Assembly: GCF_004337475.1 (NCBI RefSeq)
Contig: NZ_SJZJ01000001.1
Coordinates: 62,001-126,000 of the forward strand
Origin: Nocardioides jejuensis
Lineage (GTDB): Bacteria; Actinomycetota; Actinomycetes; Propionibacteriales; Nocardioidaceae
Reading direction: 5' to 3'
Length of the DNA: 64,000 bases
Of the stretch, positions 8,947-17,591 are shown piece by piece (position 1 is the first letter of the stretch; each line of letters begins with the position of its first letter). The position numbers were made by a program, and so were the translations under genes. The notes beneath the pieces were generated by a model. The model was not told the DNA's origin. It saw only the letters and a program-made list of their open reading frames with translations, and did not search any database.

Positions 8947-10505
8947 TGGTCGCCGTCCAGTTCCGCGACGATGGCATCGATCTGCTCGCGCAGCACTGCC
9001 TGGCGCTTCACGATCTCCTTGAGCTCGGCGTTGAGCGCAACGATGTCGACGACTTCGCGAGTGTCTTCACCCTCGACCCACGAGGTGACCGAGAGCTTGG
9101 CGCCGGCCTCCAGCACATCCTCGTTGGAGACGACCTTCACGAAGTGGTCGATGTCGGCCCGACCCGTCAGGCCCTCGAGGATACGGTCCTGGTGGTCGAT
9201 GGTGAGCTTGTTCTTGTTGCCCTGACGCGTGAACTCGGCACTCGCGTCGACGAACGTGATGTCGCTGGTCGTCTTCGACTTCTTCAGCACGATGATGCAG
9301 GTGGCGATGGTCGTGCCGAAGAAGAGGTCCGGGGGTAGCTGGATCACTGCGTCGACGAAGTTGTTCGCAACCAGGTACTCACGGATCTTCTGCTCCGCAC
9401 CACCGCGGTAGAGCACGCCGGGGAACTCGACGATGGCGGCCGTGCCGTCCACCGAGAGCCAGTGGAGCATGTGCATGACGAACGCCAGGTCCGCCTTGGA
9501 CTTCGGCGCGAGAACGCCTGCCGGGGCGTAGCGCTCGTCATTGATGAGCGTGACGTCCGCGTCGCCAGGCCACGAGATGGAGTAGGGCGGGTTGGAGACG
9601 ATGGCCTCGAAAGGCTCGTCGTCCCAGTGGGCGGGGTCGGTGAGGGTGTCGCCGTGGGCGATGTTGAACTTCTCGTACGGCACGTCGTGCAGGAACATGT
9701 TGATGCGCGCGAGGTTGTACGTGGTCAGGTTGATCTCCTGACCGAAGTAGCCGTTGCGGACCTTGCCGGGGCCGAGGACCTTCGCGAACTTCAGCAGCAG
9801 CGAGCCGGAGCCACAGGCGGGGTCGTAGACCTTGTTGACCTCGGTCTTGCCGGCCACGGTGATCTTCGCGAGGAGCTCGGAGACCTCCTGCGGCGTGTAG
9901 TACTCGCCACCGGACTTGCCCGCCGACGAGGCGTACATCTGCATCAGGTACTCGTAGGCGTCACCGAACAGGTCGTTGGTGTTGTCGGCGAACGCGCCAC
10001 CCAGCGGGAGGTCGCCGATGGCGTCGAGGAGCTTGACCAGCTTCTCGTTGCGCTTGGCGACGGTGGGGCCGAGCTTGGCGCTGTTGACGTCGAGGTCGGC
10101 GAACAGGCCCTTGAAGTCGTCCTCGGAGGCGGTGCCGACCGAGGAGGCCTCGATGTGAGCGAAGACCTGGGCGAGCTTCTCGTTGAGGTTCTCGTTGCCG
10201 CGTGCGCTCTTGCGGACGTTGGCGAACAGGTCCTCCGGGAGGATGAAGAAGCCCTTCTCGGCAACCGTCTCCTGGCGGCCGTGCTCGGCTTCCTCGGCGG
10301 AGAGCTTCGCGTAGTCGAAGCCTTCGTTGCCGGCCTCGTGCTCGAAGGCGTTGAGGTAGGCAGTGAGGTTCTCGGAGATGAACCGGTAGAAGAGCATGCC
10401 GAGGACGTAGGCCTTGAAGTCCCACCCGTCGACGCTTCCGCGCAGATCGTTCGCGATCTTCCAGATCGTCTTGTGGAGTTCTGCCCGCTCAGTTTCCTTG
10501 CTCAT
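8943..10505 (-). CDS. hsdM: Type I restriction-modification methyltransferase subunit M
   Basis: A 520-residue N6-adenine methyltransferase with an N-terminal HsdM domain (residues ~8-150, DLRGSVDGWDFKAYVLGMLFYRF), SAM-binding motif DPACGSG (228-234) and catalytic NPPY (305-308). It protects host DNA and is needed, with HsdS, for restriction. ATG 10505 (MSKETERAEL) is preferred to a longer GTG because homology-like sequence begins there. First gene of a five-gene leftward operon; its promoter must lie in 10506-10636, shared with the divergent nuclease gene. Confidence 0.97.
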   Translation of the reverse strand: MSKETERAELHKTIWKIANDLRGSVDGWDFKAYVLGMLFYRFISENLTAYLNAFEHEAGNEGFDYAKLSAEEAEHGRQETVAEKGFFILPEDLFANVRKSARGNENLNEKLAQVFAHIEASSVGTASEDDFKGLFADLDVNSAKLGPTVAKRNEKLVKLLDAIGDLPLGGAFADNTNDLFGDAYEYLMQMYASSAGKSGGEYYTPQEVSELLAKITVAGKTEVNKVYDPACGSGSLLLKFAKVLGPGKVRNGYFGQEINLTTYNLARINMFLHDVPYEKFNIAHGDTLTDPAHWDDEPFEAIVSNPPYSISWPGDADVTLINDERYAPAGVLAPKSKADLAFVMHMLHWLSVDGTAAIVEFPGVLYRGGAEQKIREYLVANNFVDAVIQLPPDLFFGTTIATCIIVLKKSKTTSDITFVDASAEFTRQGNKNKLTIDHQDRILEGLTGRADIDHFVKVVSNEDVLEAGAKLSVTSWVEGEDTREVVDIVALNAELKEIVKRQAVLREQIDAIVAELDGDQ

Positions 10506-10636
10506 CACGCTCACGTCCGAAGTTTGGCAGGACCACCCGACACGCGTGCGCGATCCCACGCGTCTCCGCCAACGGATTTGCCATGCGTTGCGTCGACTGC
10601 GCTACTCCTGTCGGGAGTCGGGCGCAGAATGCCCAC

Positions 10637-11392
10637 ATGAACGCGCAGCCATCGGTGTGGGACCTCGTCCGCCAGTTTGCTGAGGCACAGCGAGGAGCTT
10701 GGAAGCAGGAGGAGATCGTCAGTTGGTTCCGACGGCATGCTCCTGACCAAGCCAAGGACGGCACGGTTCGATCTCACGTTCGCGGAGCGGCGTGGAACGT
10801 CGGCGACCGAAGCCAGTTCTCGGGTCGCCCCCCGTTCCTGACTCGGGTGGACACCGGCTGGTTCCGACTGGCTACCGAGGCAGAGCTCTCGGCATGGCGC
10901 GACGCGAGCACGGCAGCCCCCAAAACGGCAGGGGCACCCAAACTCGCGCCGGCCGATGACGCCTCCGATTGGCATACTGAGGAGAACGTTCAGAGCCTGC
11001 TCGTCGACCGACTCCGCTCAACTGGCTGGACAATCGTGCGCACGGCCAACACCGCGACGGGGGAGCATGGCGTCGACGTTGTCGCTGAGCGCCACGGCAC
11101 GACTATCGGCGTTGAAGTCAAGGGATATCCGTCCAAGACCTACGCAAGGGGCCCCAACAAGGGCCTGCCAAAGCCGACCTCACCTACGAACCAGGCCGGC
11201 CACTGGTACTCGCACGCAATTCTTGCGGCGATGAAGCTCCGCGTCGCGCAGCCGTCATGGCTCAGCGTGATGGCCTTCCCGGACTTCCCTAAGTACCGGA
11301 GCCTGCACGCGAAGACTGCGGCACCACTGGCGGCCGCCGGTATCGAGGTTTGGGTAATCAGTTCGGAAGGAGCCATCGAGCCCCTCGAATGA
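10637..11392 (+). CDS. Winged-helix plus PD-(D/E)XK nuclease-like protein
   Basis: A 251-residue protein. The N-terminal ~80 residues look like a winged helix (EEIVSWFRRHAPDQAKDGTVRSHVRGA then GWFRLATEAE). After a proline/alanine linker, residues 111-251 form a Mrr/RecB-like nuclease core: GVDVVAE (D147) and GVEVKGYP (E160, K162), a classical D-x(n)-E-x-K set. ATG 10637 is chosen; an in-frame ATG at 10583 would add 18 residues unlike the rest. It is divergent from hsdM with 131 bp between starts. A stand-alone nuclease next to a type I system fits a second defence activity, for example modification-dependent restriction; target unknown. Confidence 0.75.
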   Translation: MNAQPSVWDLVRQFAEAQRGAWKQEEIVSWFRRHAPDQAKDGTVRSHVRGAAWNVGDRSQFSGRPPFLTRVDTGWFRLATEAELSAWRDASTAAPKTAGAPKLAPADDASDWHTEENVQSLLVDRLRSTGWTIVRTANTATGEHGVDVVAERHGTTIGVEVKGYPSKTYARGPNKGLPKPTSPTNQAGHWYSHAILAAMKLRVAQPSWLSVMAFPDFPKYRSLHAKTAAPLAAAGIEVWVISSEGAIEPLE

Positions 11393-11418
11393 CGGCGGCG
11401 TCCAGGGCCGCGCGGCCC

Positions 11419-11826
11419 TTAGCGCCCCGAAGCACCGGGCTTGTGGATAGTCGGAGCTGAAGGCGGCCGGTCGCCGCTGCGGCGAAGCACCTCGTCACGG
11501 GTCCGAATAATGAGTTCCTCGTCGAGTTCGCCAACTTGTCTGAGCAGGTCGATCGCAGCGCTGCTGTGCGGGATGTGAAAGGCAGCGAGCAGCATCCGAG
11601 CCTCGTGATGCCCCACGGCATCAGCTATGAGATCGAGTCGGAGATGCGGCGACCCCGGGCGCAGCCGAACTGCCTCACGCAGTTGAGCGACAGCAACGTC
11701 GGCAGGGACTCCGCGCGCCAGCAGGTTGAGGCTCTGCCCCATCAGCGATGCAGCCCAGACGCGGTCGGCGCTCGCCGGGTTCCGTCTGTTCGAGCCATGC
11801 CGCACAGCTCCAACATAGTCGAACAT
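11419..11826 (-). CDS. Small TPR-like helical protein, function unknown
   Basis: A 135-residue, mostly helical protein; residues ~30-65 (ADRVWAASLMGQSLNLLARG, then VAQLREAVRLRPGSPHLRLD) resemble tetratricopeptide helices. No catalytic motif. The ATG at 11826 lies inside a perfect SOS box (11819-11834), and a strong palindrome lies 48 bp upstream, so the start or promoter may need revision; protein-like sequence begins here, which is why I use it. It is divergent from the mating operon and could be its regulator. Unknown family. Confidence 0.5.
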   Translation of the reverse strand: MFDYVGAVRHGSNRRNPASADRVWAASLMGQSLNLLARGVPADVAVAQLREAVRLRPGSPHLRLDLIADAVGHHEARMLLAAFHIPHSSAAIDLLRQVGELDEELIIRTRDEVLRRSGDRPPSAPTIHKPGASGR

Positions 11827-11834
11827 GTGTTCGA
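11819..11834. promoter_or_regulatory. Perfect SOS (LexA) box
   Basis: TCGAACATGTGTTCGA fits the actinobacterial LexA consensus TCGAAC-N4-GTTCGA at every defined position. It overlaps the start codon of the leftward gene at 11826 and lies 255 bp before the rightward mating operon. Seen: the match. Established: that this is the mycobacterial/Gram-positive LexA site. Inferred: DNA damage control of the flanking genes. Confidence 0.75.
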
Positions 11835-11873
11835 TCGGGAACCCTCTTTGCACACGACACCGGGCGGCGGGAC

Positions 11874-11892
11874 CCCCGAAAACTTTTCGGGG
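11874..11892. promoter_or_regulatory. Operator-like palindrome, copy 1
   Basis: CCCCGAAAACTTTTCGGGG is a perfect 19-bp inverted repeat around a single C, followed by TTCAT. A near copy with one changed base, followed by TTCGT, lies at 26171-26189. Both are in regulatory gaps, here between the leftward gene 11419-11826 and the mating operon. A dimeric regulator of the element is the simplest reader. Confidence 0.7.
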
Positions 11893-12088
11893 TTCATTCG
11901 CGCGCGTCGGGGTGCACTTGTGACGGAAGGCCGATTCGTCTTCCACAGGCAAACCAAGTGGGCCTAGCGCAATCGTCCTGCGGCGTGGTGGTCTTCTCTT
12001 GCAACACAGCTGCAGGACCGCTCTCATCTCGGGGAGACGGCACCGCCGCTCCCCCGAGAGCTTCCATCAAAGTCTCGGGAGGACACAC

Positions 12089-12352
12089 ATGAACACGCTC
12101 GTTGCTGCCCTGGTGGCCGCTGCCGCACCCCAGCTCAACTCCGACGGCATCGTCCAGTGGGGCGTCAAGAACATCATTCCGATCATCCTGCTGTTCGTCG
12201 GGATCGGAATCATCGCCTCGGCCCGTAAGGGCCAGATGAGCCAGAACGCGCTCACTGTCACGAACATCTTGCTCGGTTGCATCGTGATCGCCGGCGCAGC
12301 TCTGTTCTACGGCTTCGCCGACAACATCGCGTCCTTCGTCTTCCAGTCGTGA
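12089..12352 (+). CDS. Small two-helix membrane protein of the mating operon (pilin-like)
   Basis: An 87-residue protein with two transmembrane helices: residues ~26-45 (NIIPIILLFVGIGIIASARK) and ~56-80. Size and two-helix layout match VirB2/TrbC-type or TcpD-like small subunits of type IV secretion systems, but sequence alone cannot decide. ATG 12089 has a strong upstream ribosome site (GGGAGGA). First gene of the operon 12089-18861; the next starts 4 bases after its stop. Confidence 0.75.
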   Translation: MNTLVAALVAAAAPQLNSDGIVQWGVKNIIPIILLFVGIGIIASARKGQMSQNALTVTNILLGCIVIAGAALFYGFADNIASFVFQS

Positions 12353-12355
12353 CCG

Positions 12356-12730
12356 ATGTTGATCCGGCCTGACGACGACGTCTACCGCGTCGATGCGGTC
12401 TGGCTTGGCCCGCGAGGAATGACCCTCCCCTGGGCCGCGCGCTACTCGGCGTACGGCATCTGGGTGGCGCTCTTCGTCTCGGTGCTGATCGTCGAGGCGA
12501 TCCTGCCGATGCGGGTCAGCCTGCCACCAGTCTGGGAGCTGGTGCTCACGATCCTGGCCACCTACGGCCTGACCGGCGTGATCGATCACGACCGTCCACT
12601 GTCCAGCGCCTGGCAGACGCTCCGAGTCGAGCTGACTGCCCCGCGCGAACCAAGGGAGTCCCGTCCCGTGCTGATCAATGCGGCACGCGTGCGGGTGAGG
12701 GAGAACCATGTTCAAGAGGCATCCCGGTGA
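12356..12730 (+). CDS. PrgI/TcpE-like membrane protein
   Basis: A 124-residue protein with a short N-terminal cytoplasmic part, two closely spaced transmembrane helices (residues ~27-49 and ~57-77) and a basic C-terminal tail. Its place directly before the VirB4-like ATPase is where PrgI/TcpE-type proteins sit in Gram-positive conjugation operons, and it overlaps that gene by 23 bases. It would form part of the inner-membrane channel. Call based on layout and context. Confidence 0.7.
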   Translation: MLIRPDDDVYRVDAVWLGPRGMTLPWAARYSAYGIWVALFVSVLIVEAILPMRVSLPPVWELVLTILATYGLTGVIDHDRPLSSAWQTLRVELTAPREPRESRPVLINAARVRVRENHVQEASR

Positions 12731-15239
12731 CGCAGCTGCCGTAGGCCAGCTGGCGCTCCGCAACATCGACGATCACATCTGCTTCACCGCGGACGAAGCA
12801 TGGGCTTGGTACGTGCTGCCGACGCAACTCTGGGCCTTTCGATCCGATACTCAGCGCGAGCAACTCCTGCTCGGCTTCGGCGATGGCTTGTCCTGGCTGT
12901 CAGGCCATCGTCTGCACCTTCGGGTCACGTCCCGGCCGTACCCGACGGCAGAGTGGGCGCGACAACTGCACCAGTTGACTCCGAAGCCGCTCACCACACC
13001 TGGTGCACCGACGTGGTCCGACCACATGGTCGAGATGCAGCAGCACCTCCGCCATCAGACGATGGCCGACAAGGAGATCTACCTCGGTGTGCGGCTGCGG
13101 TCTCGGCCGGCTAGCCACCGTGTGATGGCCGCGATCACGCGGCGCCCGACGTACATCGAACATGCTCGTCTGTTGCCGGACATCGAGCGAGTCACGGAAA
13201 CCATGGCCCTTCCCGGTCTTGAGGGACGACCCGCGACAGCGCAGGAGATGGAGTGGCTGCTTCGGCGCTCCATCGCGCTTGGCATGCCGTCCCCCTCAGA
13301 CCTCTCCCCCAGCGACGACCCCCGCTGGGAGCGAGAGGACCTGGCGTCCTTCACCGATCAGGTGGAGTACGCCGCGCAGCCGCTCGGCCGCACGGTCAAG
13401 CTGACGTCCCGGGGCAGCAACCGTGTGGTCGAGCGGCACGTCGCCGTCATGTCGGTGGGGCGTCTTGAGGAGATCGAGGCACCCGATCCCTCCCACGAGC
13501 CGTGGCTGGCACACACCGACAGGCTGCCGTTCCCTGTCGAATGGTCCGCACAGTTCGACGTCCTCTCCGGGGTCGATGCTCGCAAGGCGATCCAGCACAA
13601 GCTGCTCGTCGTCCGGGACATGCAGCGCCATTTCGCAGAACACGACCTTGACGAGCCTCTCGCGCTCGATCGCCAGGCACGCCATGCCCGCGAGATCGAG
13701 GACCAGATGACGCGAGGGGTCGACGTGGCCGCAACTCGCATCCACGGTTGGTTCCGTGTGGCTGTCGCGGCTCCGACCGAGCAGGAATGCCTGGAACGGG
13801 CTCGCAAGGTCGTCACATCCTACCGATCGCGTCGAGTGACAATCGAGCATCCGAAGGGCCAGTACGGACTGCTTCGCGAGTTCATCCCCGGCGAACCCGT
13901 CTCCACCAGCGCCTACAAGCGCCGTCTGCCCATGCTCTACCTCGCAGCAGGCGTCCCGACGGCCTCGAGCCGACTCGGAGACCGTCGCGGCCCGTACGTC
14001 GGCTACACGGCTGGCGCCTCACGTCGAGCGGTCATGTTCGACACCCACTACGCAACGGAGGTCAAAGAGACGTCGGGCCTCGTTCCAGTCGTAGGCGGAC
14101 TCGGCGCGGGCAAGAGCGTGCTGCTCGGGCAGCTCGTCTACGAGGCCGTACGCCGCGGCATTCCGTCTGTTGTGCTCGACCCTTCGGGACCGCTGGCTCG
14201 ACTCACTGCATTGCCTGAGCTCACCGCGCACTCCGAGCACATCGACCTGACGACCGCGGCTTCCGGCACGCTCAACCCGTTCGCCGTCGTGGCGGCGCCT
14301 CAGCGTTCCGCCTACCGCACGCCGGAGGCGCTGTCCGAGGCGGAGGTCTTCGCTGCTCAGGACCGCAAGCTCCTGGCGATGGACGTCGTGAAGATGCTCC
14401 TTCCAGCCTCAGTCGACGCTCTCCCCCAGACCTCGCTGGTCATCTCAGACGCCATTCGGGCGACGGGTGGCGAGCGGACAGCTTCTCTGTGGGACGTCGT
14501 GAAGAACCTCGAGAATCTCGAGGACCCCCACGGGCGGATCGTCGCGAACTACCTGCGCGACATGTCGGAGTTGCCGCTGTCGCGGTTGTTCTTCCCCAGT
14601 GCGGATGCACCCGCGGAGCAGCTCGGCGCGACGCTCACCGTGCTGACCATGCCGGGATTGGTACTTCCACCCAAGTCGGTGCCCCGCGACCACTGGTCAA
14701 CGTCCGAACAACTCGCTGTTCCGCTTCTCCACCTTGCGTCCTGGTACGCCAGCCGCGCGGTTTACGGGCGCAGCATGCAGGACCGCAAGCTGGTGGCTCT
14801 CGACGAGACCCACTTCCTCGGCGAATGGTCGGCCGGCCGGGCGCTGTTCACGCGCCTCGGTCGCGATTCCCGCAAGTGGAACACCTGTGTCCTGGCCGCA
14901 TCGCAGAACCCGTCGGATGTGCTCGGCATGGATGTCGCGAACTTCATGTCGGCGGCGTTCGTCGGTCGCATCGAGGACGAGGACGCCGCTCGCGACGGCC
15001 TGCGGATGCTCCGAGTACCAACGGGCATCGGATACGAACGCGCGCTCGCGAGCCTCTCAGCATCCCGAGGCGCCATCGGCTTCCGCGAGTTCGTCATGCG
15101 GGACGTCGATGGCAACGTCGACAAGCTGCGCGTTGACCTGACGGGTAACCCGGCGCTGCTCGAGGCGCTCAACACCACCGCCGGCCGAGACTCGGCACCG
15201 GCCACTGGCGATGGCGATGACGACGAGGCCGTGGCATGA
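12708..15239 (+). CDS. VirB4-like conjugation ATPase
   Basis: An 843-residue cytoplasmic ATPase. The first ~430 residues are the VirB4 N-terminal domain (region of type SCO6880/TcpF); Walker A GGLGAGKS lies at 463-470 and a Walker B-like LVALDETHF near 694-702, followed by a conserved ASQNPSDV. It powers channel assembly and substrate transfer. It starts in a 23-base overlap with the PrgI-like gene and its TGA overlaps the next start by 4, so expression is coupled. Confidence 0.93.
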   Translation: MFKRHPGDAAAVGQLALRNIDDHICFTADEAWAWYVLPTQLWAFRSDTQREQLLLGFGDGLSWLSGHRLHLRVTSRPYPTAEWARQLHQLTPKPLTTPGAPTWSDHMVEMQQHLRHQTMADKEIYLGVRLRSRPASHRVMAAITRRPTYIEHARLLPDIERVTETMALPGLEGRPATAQEMEWLLRRSIALGMPSPSDLSPSDDPRWEREDLASFTDQVEYAAQPLGRTVKLTSRGSNRVVERHVAVMSVGRLEEIEAPDPSHEPWLAHTDRLPFPVEWSAQFDVLSGVDARKAIQHKLLVVRDMQRHFAEHDLDEPLALDRQARHAREIEDQMTRGVDVAATRIHGWFRVAVAAPTEQECLERARKVVTSYRSRRVTIEHPKGQYGLLREFIPGEPVSTSAYKRRLPMLYLAAGVPTASSRLGDRRGPYVGYTAGASRRAVMFDTHYATEVKETSGLVPVVGGLGAGKSVLLGQLVYEAVRRGIPSVVLDPSGPLARLTALPELTAHSEHIDLTTAASGTLNPFAVVAAPQRSAYRTPEALSEAEVFAAQDRKLLAMDVVKMLLPASVDALPQTSLVISDAIRATGGERTASLWDVVKNLENLEDPHGRIVANYLRDMSELPLSRLFFPSADAPAEQLGATLTVLTMPGLVLPPKSVPRDHWSTSEQLAVPLLHLASWYASRAVYGRSMQDRKLVALDETHFLGEWSAGRALFTRLGRDSRKWNTCVLAASQNPSDVLGMDVANFMSAAFVGRIEDEDAARDGLRMLRVPTGIGYERALASLSASRGAIGFREFVMRDVDGNVDKLRVDLTGNPALLEALNTTAGRDSAPATGDGDDDEAVA

Positions 15240-17074
15240 AGCGGCATGTGCGGCGTGCGCTTGTCCTTCTCGCCCTCCTCGGCATCTTCGTGCTGCCGAG
15301 CTGGTTCAGCCTCGCGGATGCGATTCCCGGACTCGATGACTGCAAGGACGCGCCTACCCCTGACATCCCAGGGCAAGGCATCGCTGGATTCTTCAGCCGC
15401 ACTCCGGACACGCTCCCTGCCCCGGGAGACCCGTTCACAACGAACCCGTCGACCACGATCTACCAGCAGTACGGCTACGCCGGCCTTCGCTGGAGCACCT
15501 ACGACCTCGGATGTGGCCCCGATGCCATGCGAAATCCCGACGCAGTCATCGGCACGGCGTTCGCGAACTGGGTCCAGCAAGCGCCGCTGGCACTGACGGC
15601 ACTCACAGGCTCCGTCACGGAGGTGGCGTTCAACCCGACGTTCCTCAACGTCTTCGATCCGGTGATCATTCGCGTGTCGGATGCACTCCACGAGAACCTC
15701 TTCGCCACCTGGATCCCGGCGGTTCTCGCGCTCTTGGGCATCCTGCTGATCTGGCGTGCGAACCGTGCTTCCCTCGCTACCTCGGCTGCTGCCGTCGGCT
15801 GGGCGCTGATGGTCATCATGATCGCGACCGCGCTGTTCCGCTGGCCCGTGGAAGCCGGCCACGCCGCCGACCTCACCGTGACAAGGACGCTGGGAACCGT
15901 CGTCGCCAAGCTCGACGGTAACTCGGCCGATGTTGATCCCGGCACCGCAGTTGCATCGAACGTCGTGGACTCGATCTTCTACCGCGCTTGGCTCGCCGGC
16001 ACCTTCGGCTCGGCGGATTCTCGGACCGCCCGTGAGTATGGCCCGAAGATCTTCGCGGCGCAGGCGCTGACCTGGCGCGAGGCGGATCTGCTCGAGCGCG
16101 ATCCCGAAGCCGGCAAGAAGCTCGTCGAGGCAAAGCAGGAGACCTGGAAGCGCCTGGCCGGTGAGATCGAGGAGAAGGACCCGGCGGCGTATGAGTACCT
16201 CACCGGCAAGCGATCCGACACGCGGGTCGGCTACGCGATGCTGGCGGCCCTCGGCGCATTCCTCTCGCTCCCCTTCCTCCTCGTGTCAGCACTGCTCCTG
16301 CTCGGCTGCTTCATGATCGTCCGGCTCGCCGTGATGCTCTTCCCGGCGTTCGCGACGCTCGGCGCGTTCCCAACCGCACGCGGCATCGTGACTGGGCTTG
16401 GTCGAACCGTCGCTGCGGCGGTCGTAAACTCCATCGTCTTCGGCATCGGCGCCGGCGTGACGATCTCGGTGCTGGGGATCCTGCTCGCCCCTGCTGGCGC
16501 ACCTGCGTGGCTCGGCCTGGTCCTCATGCCGCTGTTCAGCTTCATCATGTGGATGGCGTTGCGTCCGTTCAGGCGACTGACGTCAATGGTGAAGGCGGAC
16601 GACGACCACTTCCGACGCGCGGCAGGTGCGGACAGCTCTGCCATGTCGCTCGCAAAGCAAGTCGCGATCACGGCCGCAGCCTCGGCCTTTGGCGGAGGGG
16701 CAGGAGCAGCGGTCGGAGCCCAGCAGGCTGCGAAGAGCCAGAGTGACGAGGAGACGGATCGTGTTGAGGCACGGCCGACCCCATCACCGCGCCTCAATCC
16801 AGAGCCGCTCGCGCTGGCTTCGGCGAAGTCTTCGACCAGGCCGCACCCCGGCGATGGGCCGAGCTCTCCGGAGGGACCCCAATCGACACGGCAGGAAGGA
16901 CGGTCCGACGCATCAGGCTGGGGCGCGTCGTCCGGCACCGCCTTCCGTCCGGCAAGCGCAGGCGCTGAGGTGCCGCCGTTGATGCCGACCGAGCCCGACA
17001 TGGACGGTGATGACGAGGTGTACGCCATCTACCGTCCCGGGGACAGCGAACGGGAAGACGACGATGTCGCATAA
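15236..17074 (+). CDS. Polytopic mating-channel protein (VirB6/TrbL-like)
   Basis: A 612-residue protein with a signal-type N terminus (RRALVLLALLGIFVLPSW), a ~120-residue extracellular segment with two cysteines, then about six transmembrane helices between residues ~160 and ~445, and a long proline/serine-rich acidic cytoplasmic tail. This layout is that of VirB6/TrbL/TcpH-type channel components that work with VirB4. The start overlaps virB4 by 4 bases and the end overlaps the next gene by 11. Confidence 0.82.
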   Translation: MKRHVRRALVLLALLGIFVLPSWFSLADAIPGLDDCKDAPTPDIPGQGIAGFFSRTPDTLPAPGDPFTTNPSTTIYQQYGYAGLRWSTYDLGCGPDAMRNPDAVIGTAFANWVQQAPLALTALTGSVTEVAFNPTFLNVFDPVIIRVSDALHENLFATWIPAVLALLGILLIWRANRASLATSAAAVGWALMVIMIATALFRWPVEAGHAADLTVTRTLGTVVAKLDGNSADVDPGTAVASNVVDSIFYRAWLAGTFGSADSRTAREYGPKIFAAQALTWREADLLERDPEAGKKLVEAKQETWKRLAGEIEEKDPAAYEYLTGKRSDTRVGYAMLAALGAFLSLPFLLVSALLLLGCFMIVRLAVMLFPAFATLGAFPTARGIVTGLGRTVAAAVVNSIVFGIGAGVTISVLGILLAPAGAPAWLGLVLMPLFSFIMWMALRPFRRLTSMVKADDDHFRRAAGADSSAMSLAKQVAITAAASAFGGGAGAAVGAQQAAKSQSDEETDRVEARPTPSPRLNPEPLALASAKSSTRPHPGDGPSSPEGPQSTRQEGRSDASGWGASSGTAFRPASAGAEVPPLMPTEPDMDGDDEVYAIYRPGDSEREDDDVA

Positions 17075-17591
17075 CCCTCTGATCTGGCTCCTTCACAGTC
17101 CAGCCCGGTTCATTGCGGGCCTGATTGCGCTGGGTCTTGTCGCTGTTGGGCTGTTGCTCGCGACGGCCATCGGTACGCCCTGGGCGACGTCCCAAGGGGC
17201 TGGGGAGAAACAGCGCGGACCGATTGCGGAAGCAGTCCTGCCGGCACCGTCAGCGACGACCGTCGAAGAGGATCCAGTTCACGGCGACCGCACTCTCGGG
17301 CCTAAGGCACGACGCGTCCTTGATCGATTCCTCGATTCCTACCTGGCACCAACGACGCCGACCGAACTCCTCCGGCTCCAGCCGCTCGCAACCGAGGAGC
17401 TCTGGCGTGGCCTGAAGGTGGCCAACCCGCACAATCTCCCTCGTGGCCCCGTCCGGAAGGTGGAGGTCGACGCAGCGAGCCCGTTCTCCACGATCTTCGC
17501 CGTTGAGCTGCCGGACGTCCGGCTGTTGGTCGATGTTGTGCGGGAGCCTGCGGGCATCCGCATCGCCTCCGTGGAACCGGAGGGGCGATGA
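17064..17591 (+). CDS. Single-pass membrane conjugation protein (VirB8/TcpC-like)
   Basis: A 175-residue protein with one transmembrane helix (about residues 13-37, FIAGLIALGLVAVGLLLATA) and an extracellular domain of ~120 residues that resembles the NTF2-like fold of VirB8/TcpC in size and position. ATG 17064 lies inside the end of the previous gene. It would link channel parts at the membrane. The fold call is inferred from layout only. Confidence 0.7.
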   Translation: MSHNPLIWLLHSPARFIAGLIALGLVAVGLLLATAIGTPWATSQGAGEKQRGPIAEAVLPAPSATTVEEDPVHGDRTLGPKARRVLDRFLDSYLAPTTPTELLRLQPLATEELWRGLKVANPHNLPRGPVRKVEVDAASPFSTIFAVELPDVRLLVDVVREPAGIRIASVEPEGR

